Positions 5,970 to 7,157 of a stretch of DNA of 7,157 bases are shown in pieces. The DNA lies in NCBI GenBank assembly GCA_026785985.1, contig JAJAYX010000133.1, positions 1 through 7,157 on the forward strand, read 5' to 3'. Source of the stretch: Rudanella sp. Its GTDB lineage: Bacteria; Bacteroidota; Bacteroidia; Cytophagales; Spirosomataceae. The notes beneath the pieces were generated by a model. It was given only the letters and a program-made list of their open reading frames with translations, was not told where the DNA came from and made no database searches. A program made the translations under genes and the position numbers. Position 1 is the stretch's first letter. Every line of letters begins with the position of its first letter.

Positions 5970-7157
5970 TTACTCCTCCGCCAACGTCCTTGAAATGTTC
6001 ATGCGGTAAACGCCAATGGCGGGCAGGGCAGCGGCTACCAGTCCAATCCCGATGGCCGCGACCAGAATATACCATTCTTCAGGCTGAATGCTGAAGTTGT
6101 CCAAGTTGTAATGGTATGTTCCCTGCACGTAACCCGAAATCAGCCACAAACTCAGGCGACTGATTAACAGCCCCGCCACAAAGCCAATCAGAGCCAGTAC
6201 CAACCCTTCTAAAAGCAACATTGTGAACAGTTGCGTGCGGGTAGCTCCCATCGACAACATCAGGGCCATTTCGTACCGACGTTCTTTGAGCGAGTTATAC
6301 AGCGACACAAATACGCTGATACCCGCTACAAAAATGATGGCTAACGCCAGATAACGCAGCGTTTCGACCCCAACGCCCAGTAACTCGAACAGGCGATTTA
6401 CCTCTATTTGGGGCATTGCGGCCTGTAGTTTCGAGTTGGCATTGATTCCCCGCGCCAGCATCATCCCCATTGGGTTCCTAAACTTGATGAGCATACTCGT
6501 AATTTCCCGCTCTTCATCAGCGTGTTCATCGTGAACCTCGCCCTCGCCCTCATGCTCTTCGTGGTGCTCATGAATAGCCCAAACACTTGATAAGGGAGTC
6601 AGAATCAGTTGATCAACGACAGAATTACTGGGATTTAAAAGCCCCACCACTTTGTATTTGGTTTCTTCGTGGGCTTCTCCCGCTTCATCTAAACCGTGCG
6701 ACCCGGCAAATGAATCGCCTAGTTTCAGGCCCGTCGCATCGGCAACCCGTGAACCGATAACGCATTCTAAATCAGCCGCGAACAACTTACCCTGACCAAT
6801 GGTGGTCTCAAAATGGTCGAGGTATTTTTTGTTCGTACCCACAATCCGAAACGAGCGGTAATTGTCGCCGAGAGCCAACGGAATCGCCGTTTTGATCATC
6901 GGGTTGCGGGTTAGGCGTTCGGCCTCGGCGAGGGGAATGTTGCCCACCGGCGAGTCGATTTGGTAGATGCTCGACAAAATCAGTTGCAGCGGGCTTCCTT
7001 TGGCCCCCAGCACCATATCGATACCTCGGATATTCTTCCGAAACTGATCGTCTAACTGCTTGTTCAACAGCAGCAACAGCGAGATAATGGCAATGCCGAG
7101 GGTCATCAGCAGACCACTCAGAAAGCTGCTCAAAGGCTTGTCGCGGAGGTTACTCCA
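5970..7157 (-). CDS. ABC transporter permease, FtsX/MacB type, with His-rich loop; 5' end outside window
   Basis: The frame runs to the window edge, and visible residues begin WSNLRDKPLSSFLSG, the usual N-terminal stretch of this family, so only a few codons are missing. The 395 visible residues show a first membrane helix at about 11-31, a large extracytoplasmic MacB-like domain to about 265, and three C-terminal helices near 268-288, 312-338 and 363-384 forming the FtsX domain, with SLKERRYEMALMLSMGATRTQL at its cytoplasmic loop. Such permeases work with a separate ATPase and typically drive lipoprotein release, efflux or signalling across the envelope rather than import. Odd: residues 196-219 (DNA 6501-6572) form a His/Glu/Asp-rich loop, and a second acidic His patch lies at 153-166, suggesting metal binding. 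The ATPase gene is not in the window; it may lie upstream on the minus strand. Substrate unknown. Confidence 0.88.
   Translation of the reverse strand, partial: WSNLRDKPLSSFLSGLLMTLGIAIISLLLLLNKQLDDQFRKNIRGIDMVLGAKGSPLQLILSSIYQIDSPVGNIPLAEAERLTRNPMIKTAIPLALGDNYRSFRIVGTNKKYLDHFETTIGQGKLFAADLECVIGSRVADATGLKLGDSFAGSHGLDEAGEAHEETKYKVVGLLNPSNSVVDQLILTPLSSVWAIHEHHEEHEGEGEVHDEHADEEREITSMLIKFRNPMGMMLARGINANSKLQAAMPQIEVNRLFELLGVGVETLRYLALAIIFVAGISVFVSLYNSLKERRYEMALMLSMGATRTQLFTMLLLEGLVLALIGFVAGLLISRLSLWLISGYVQGTYHYNLDNFSIQPEEWYILVAAIGIGLVAAALPAIGVYRMNISRTLAEE

Noticed and set aside
1..7157. CRISPR array, insertion sequence, prophage, toxin-antitoxin or defence cassette
   Set aside because: I looked for regularly spaced repeats, transposase or integrase motifs, and small paired genes on both strands, and found none. 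The gene content is core metabolism plus a permease.

Overview
The window looks like an ordinary chromosomal segment of a Bacteroidota bacterium, probably a Cytophagales relative such as the Spirosomataceae. Four things point there: a three-gene sdhCAB set with a single large cytochrome b anchor and a FrdA/SdhA of the B type; perfect Bacteroidota promoter elements (TAnnTTTG with an upstream TTG) in front of both a tRNA and sdhC; no recognisable Shine-Dalgarno sequences before the genes; and family-specific protein wording, for example in SdhA. The genus is an inference from protein style and moderate GC content and was not tested by any search.

Layout, left to right. (1) Positions 2-616, plus strand: the C-terminal part of a serine carboxypeptidase-like S10 peptidase, cut by the window edge. 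(2) 617-944: a hairpin at 649-690 that can end transcription in both directions, a minus-strand tRNA-Gln(TTG) at 695-765 with its own promoter at 784-815, and an imperfect 24-base inverted repeat (836-859 / 907-930). (3) 945-1844, minus strand: fabD, malonyl-CoA:ACP transacylase. (4) 1845-2137: the divergent control region between fabD and sdhC, with a perfect 7-bp-arm palindrome at 1978-1995, a strong promoter match at 2044-2074 and a hairpin at the predicted 5' end of the sdh mRNA. (5) 2138-5551, plus strand: sdhC-sdhA-sdhB, packed with a 1-base overlap and a 1-base gap. (6) 5551-5884, minus strand: a decayed fragment of a glycoside hydrolase family 3 gene that runs exactly into the sdhB stop codon. 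(7) 5970-7157, minus strand: a nearly complete FtsX/MacB-type ABC transporter permease with an unusual His/Glu-rich loop, its first few codons lying beyond the window.

Functionally, sdhCAB makes one membrane complex (succinate:quinone oxidoreductase, TCA cycle and respiratory chain). FabD loads malonyl groups onto acyl carrier protein for fatty acid synthesis. The S10 peptidase, tRNA and ABC permease are unrelated neighbours. I see no CRISPR array, insertion sequence, phage gene or defence gene, and nothing that I would call a new multi-gene system. The most interesting items are the His-rich permease loop, the GH3 gene remnant abutting sdhB, the inverted repeat near the tRNA and the candidate operator between fabD and sdhC.
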